Below, one piece after another: positions 63,346 to 64,000 of a stretch of 64,000 nucleotides of DNA. The notes below the pieces were generated by a model. It was not told where the DNA came from and ran no database searches. It saw nothing but the letters and a program-made list of their open reading frames with translations. Within the stretch, counting starts at the first letter, position 1, and the number at the start of each line of letters is the position of its first letter. The DNA is from Permianibacter fluminis. GTDB taxonomy: Bacteria; Pseudomonadota; Gammaproteobacteria; Enterobacterales; Permianibacteraceae. The stretch lies in contig NZ_JABMEG010000001.1 of the NCBI RefSeq assembly GCF_013179735.1, positions 186,001 through 250,000 on the forward strand. Reading direction: 5' to 3'. The translations under genes were made by a program, and so were the position numbers.

Positions 63346-63423
63346 TTATGAACTCCTTGCCATTGAAGCGCATTCGGAATTATGAGGAATTATCGGGTCG
63401 GAGCCCTTTAACTATGAAGCCGA

Positions 63424-63771
63424 TTACACTCCGCTCTCCGCATCAGCCTCAGCAAACGCACGCCAAGCCTCATAATCGGTACCACGAGCATCGAGCAAGG
63501 CAAAGCCCGCATAGTAACCGCCAGTTGCGGCTGGCTGGCACCAGCGCACTTCAGCGGCGAGCAGAAAGCGCAGCTTGGAGGCTTCGAGTTCGATCACCAC
63601 GTGGTGGATACTGGACTCGGCGATGGCTTCGCTGAACTGGGCACGAAAGCCGCCGCGGGAGATGTCTTCGGTTTGGGTGGGCAGCGCGGCGCCATCACCG
63701 AGCAGCACGCGAATGAAGGCGCGCTCCTGACGGCGCAGGCGGGGATCTTCCCGTTTGTCGAAATCGCTCAC
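63424..63771 (-). CDS. PilZ-domain protein, second copy
   Basis: 115 residues from a GTG at 63771 preceded by AGGAG; the open frame extends further but the earlier part is out of family. Complete c-di-GMP motif: KREDPRLRRQER (RxxxR) and EDISRGGFRAQF (DxSxxG), then AEVRWCQPAATGGYYAGFALLDARG. The second half closely resembles the first PilZ protein (AEVRWCQAREGGNYSVGF). It follows a DUF1631 gene by 64 bases, repeating the pair at 16762-18863. Confidence 0.88.
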   Translation of the reverse strand: MSDFDKREDPRLRRQERAFIRVLLGDGAALPTQTEDISRGGFRAQFSEAIAESSIHHVVIELEASKLRFLLAAEVRWCQPAATGGYYAGFALLDARGTDYEAWRAFAEADAESGV

Positions 63772-63835
63772 GGTTGGCTCCTGCGCCGCCGGTCGGCGCA
63801 ACTGAAAAGTGCGGGTAGCTTTTGCTGGCAGGCGT

Positions 63836-64000
63836 TCAACGCCACTCTTCCATTTTCTGCCGGTGATCGGCAACGAGTTGCTGCAGGGCATCATCCAGTG
63901 CGCGACCATAATCGCTGATGCGCAGTTCGGCAGCGGCCAGCATGGCACCGAGTTTGTCGATGTCGGCTTGCAAGATCTTGCGGCCCTGACTGTCGACAAA
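63836..64000 (-). CDS. DUF1631 family protein, C-terminal fragment at window edge
   Basis: Only the last 54 residues are in the window: FVDSQGRKILQADIDKLG, then LRISDYGRALDDALQQLVAD and the end HRQKMEEWR. They align with the C-terminus of the DUF1631 protein at 16762-18513 (FVDRQGQKVAEHDIDAL ... GSALDNTLQNLVSERRQFL). The remainder lies beyond the right edge on the minus strand. Confidence 0.8.
   Translation of the reverse strand, partial: FVDSQGRKILQADIDKLGAMLAAAELRISDYGRALDDALQQLVADHRQKMEEWR

Overview
The window is about 60% GC, gene-dense chromosomal DNA from a free-living gammaproteobacterium. Supporting this are a 6S RNA gene between zapA and fau, a pepP-ubiH pair, a tkt-gap-pgk-fba block, an aryl polyene pigment cluster and an exosortase A (XrtA) exopolysaccharide locus. 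I cannot assign a genus. I see no tRNA, rRNA, CRISPR array, phage or intact insertion sequence.

Layout. (1) 1-9702, minus strand: twelve tightly overlapping genes of an aryl polyene (APE) type II polyketide cluster: chain-length-factor ketosynthase, acyltransferase, two acyl carrier proteins, a COG4648 membrane protein, aryl acyl ligase, dehydratase, a glycosyltransferase-acyltransferase fusion, an aromatic ammonia-lyase, thioesterase, a LolA-like carrier, and the start of an MMPL exporter cut by the left edge. The remaining ketosynthase and reductase genes should lie to the left. (2) 9905-18913: an MDR oxidoreductase, ubiH, pepP, then plus-strand TIGR02449, zapA, 6S RNA, fau, an EVE-domain gene and a DUF1631-PilZ pair. 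(3) 18951-24595, minus: chemoreceptor, diguanylate cyclase, and a secreted M4 metalloprotease with two PPC domains. (4) 25154-30600: the central carbon operon tkt-gap-pgk-fba, closed by a strong terminator. (5) 30736-38705: a YejM-like membrane sulfatase-fold protein, pssA, an M35 peptidase, a YbaK-type deacylase, an SDR epimerase, a small secreted protein and serA. (6) 38901-62055, plus: an 18-gene XrtA/PEP-CTERM-type exopolysaccharide locus: export, chain length control, tyrosine kinase, outer-membrane barrel, deacetylase, FemAB-like protein, exosortase A, four glycosyltransferases, two asparagine-synthase-like amidotransferases, an AlgD-like nucleotide-sugar dehydrogenase, a membrane transglutaminase-like protein, a ligase-like polymerase, a CapK/phenylacetate-CoA-ligase-like adenylase and an ATP-grasp enzyme. 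(7) 62056-64000: a variable junction with a truncated second ATP-grasp copy, palindromic repeats, an AT-rich orphan gene, and a second DUF1631-PilZ pair cut by the right edge.

How the parts fit. Two envelope products dominate: an outer-membrane aryl polyene pigment and an exopolysaccharide made and exported alongside exosortase sorting. The polysaccharide locus combines an enzyme that makes uronic acid with an unusual number of amide-forming families (two AsnB, FemAB, ATP-grasp, transglutaminase fold, adenylase), which suggests an amidated or aminoacylated acidic polymer. Two PilZ proteins and a diguanylate cyclase suggest c-di-GMP control of the surface lifestyle.
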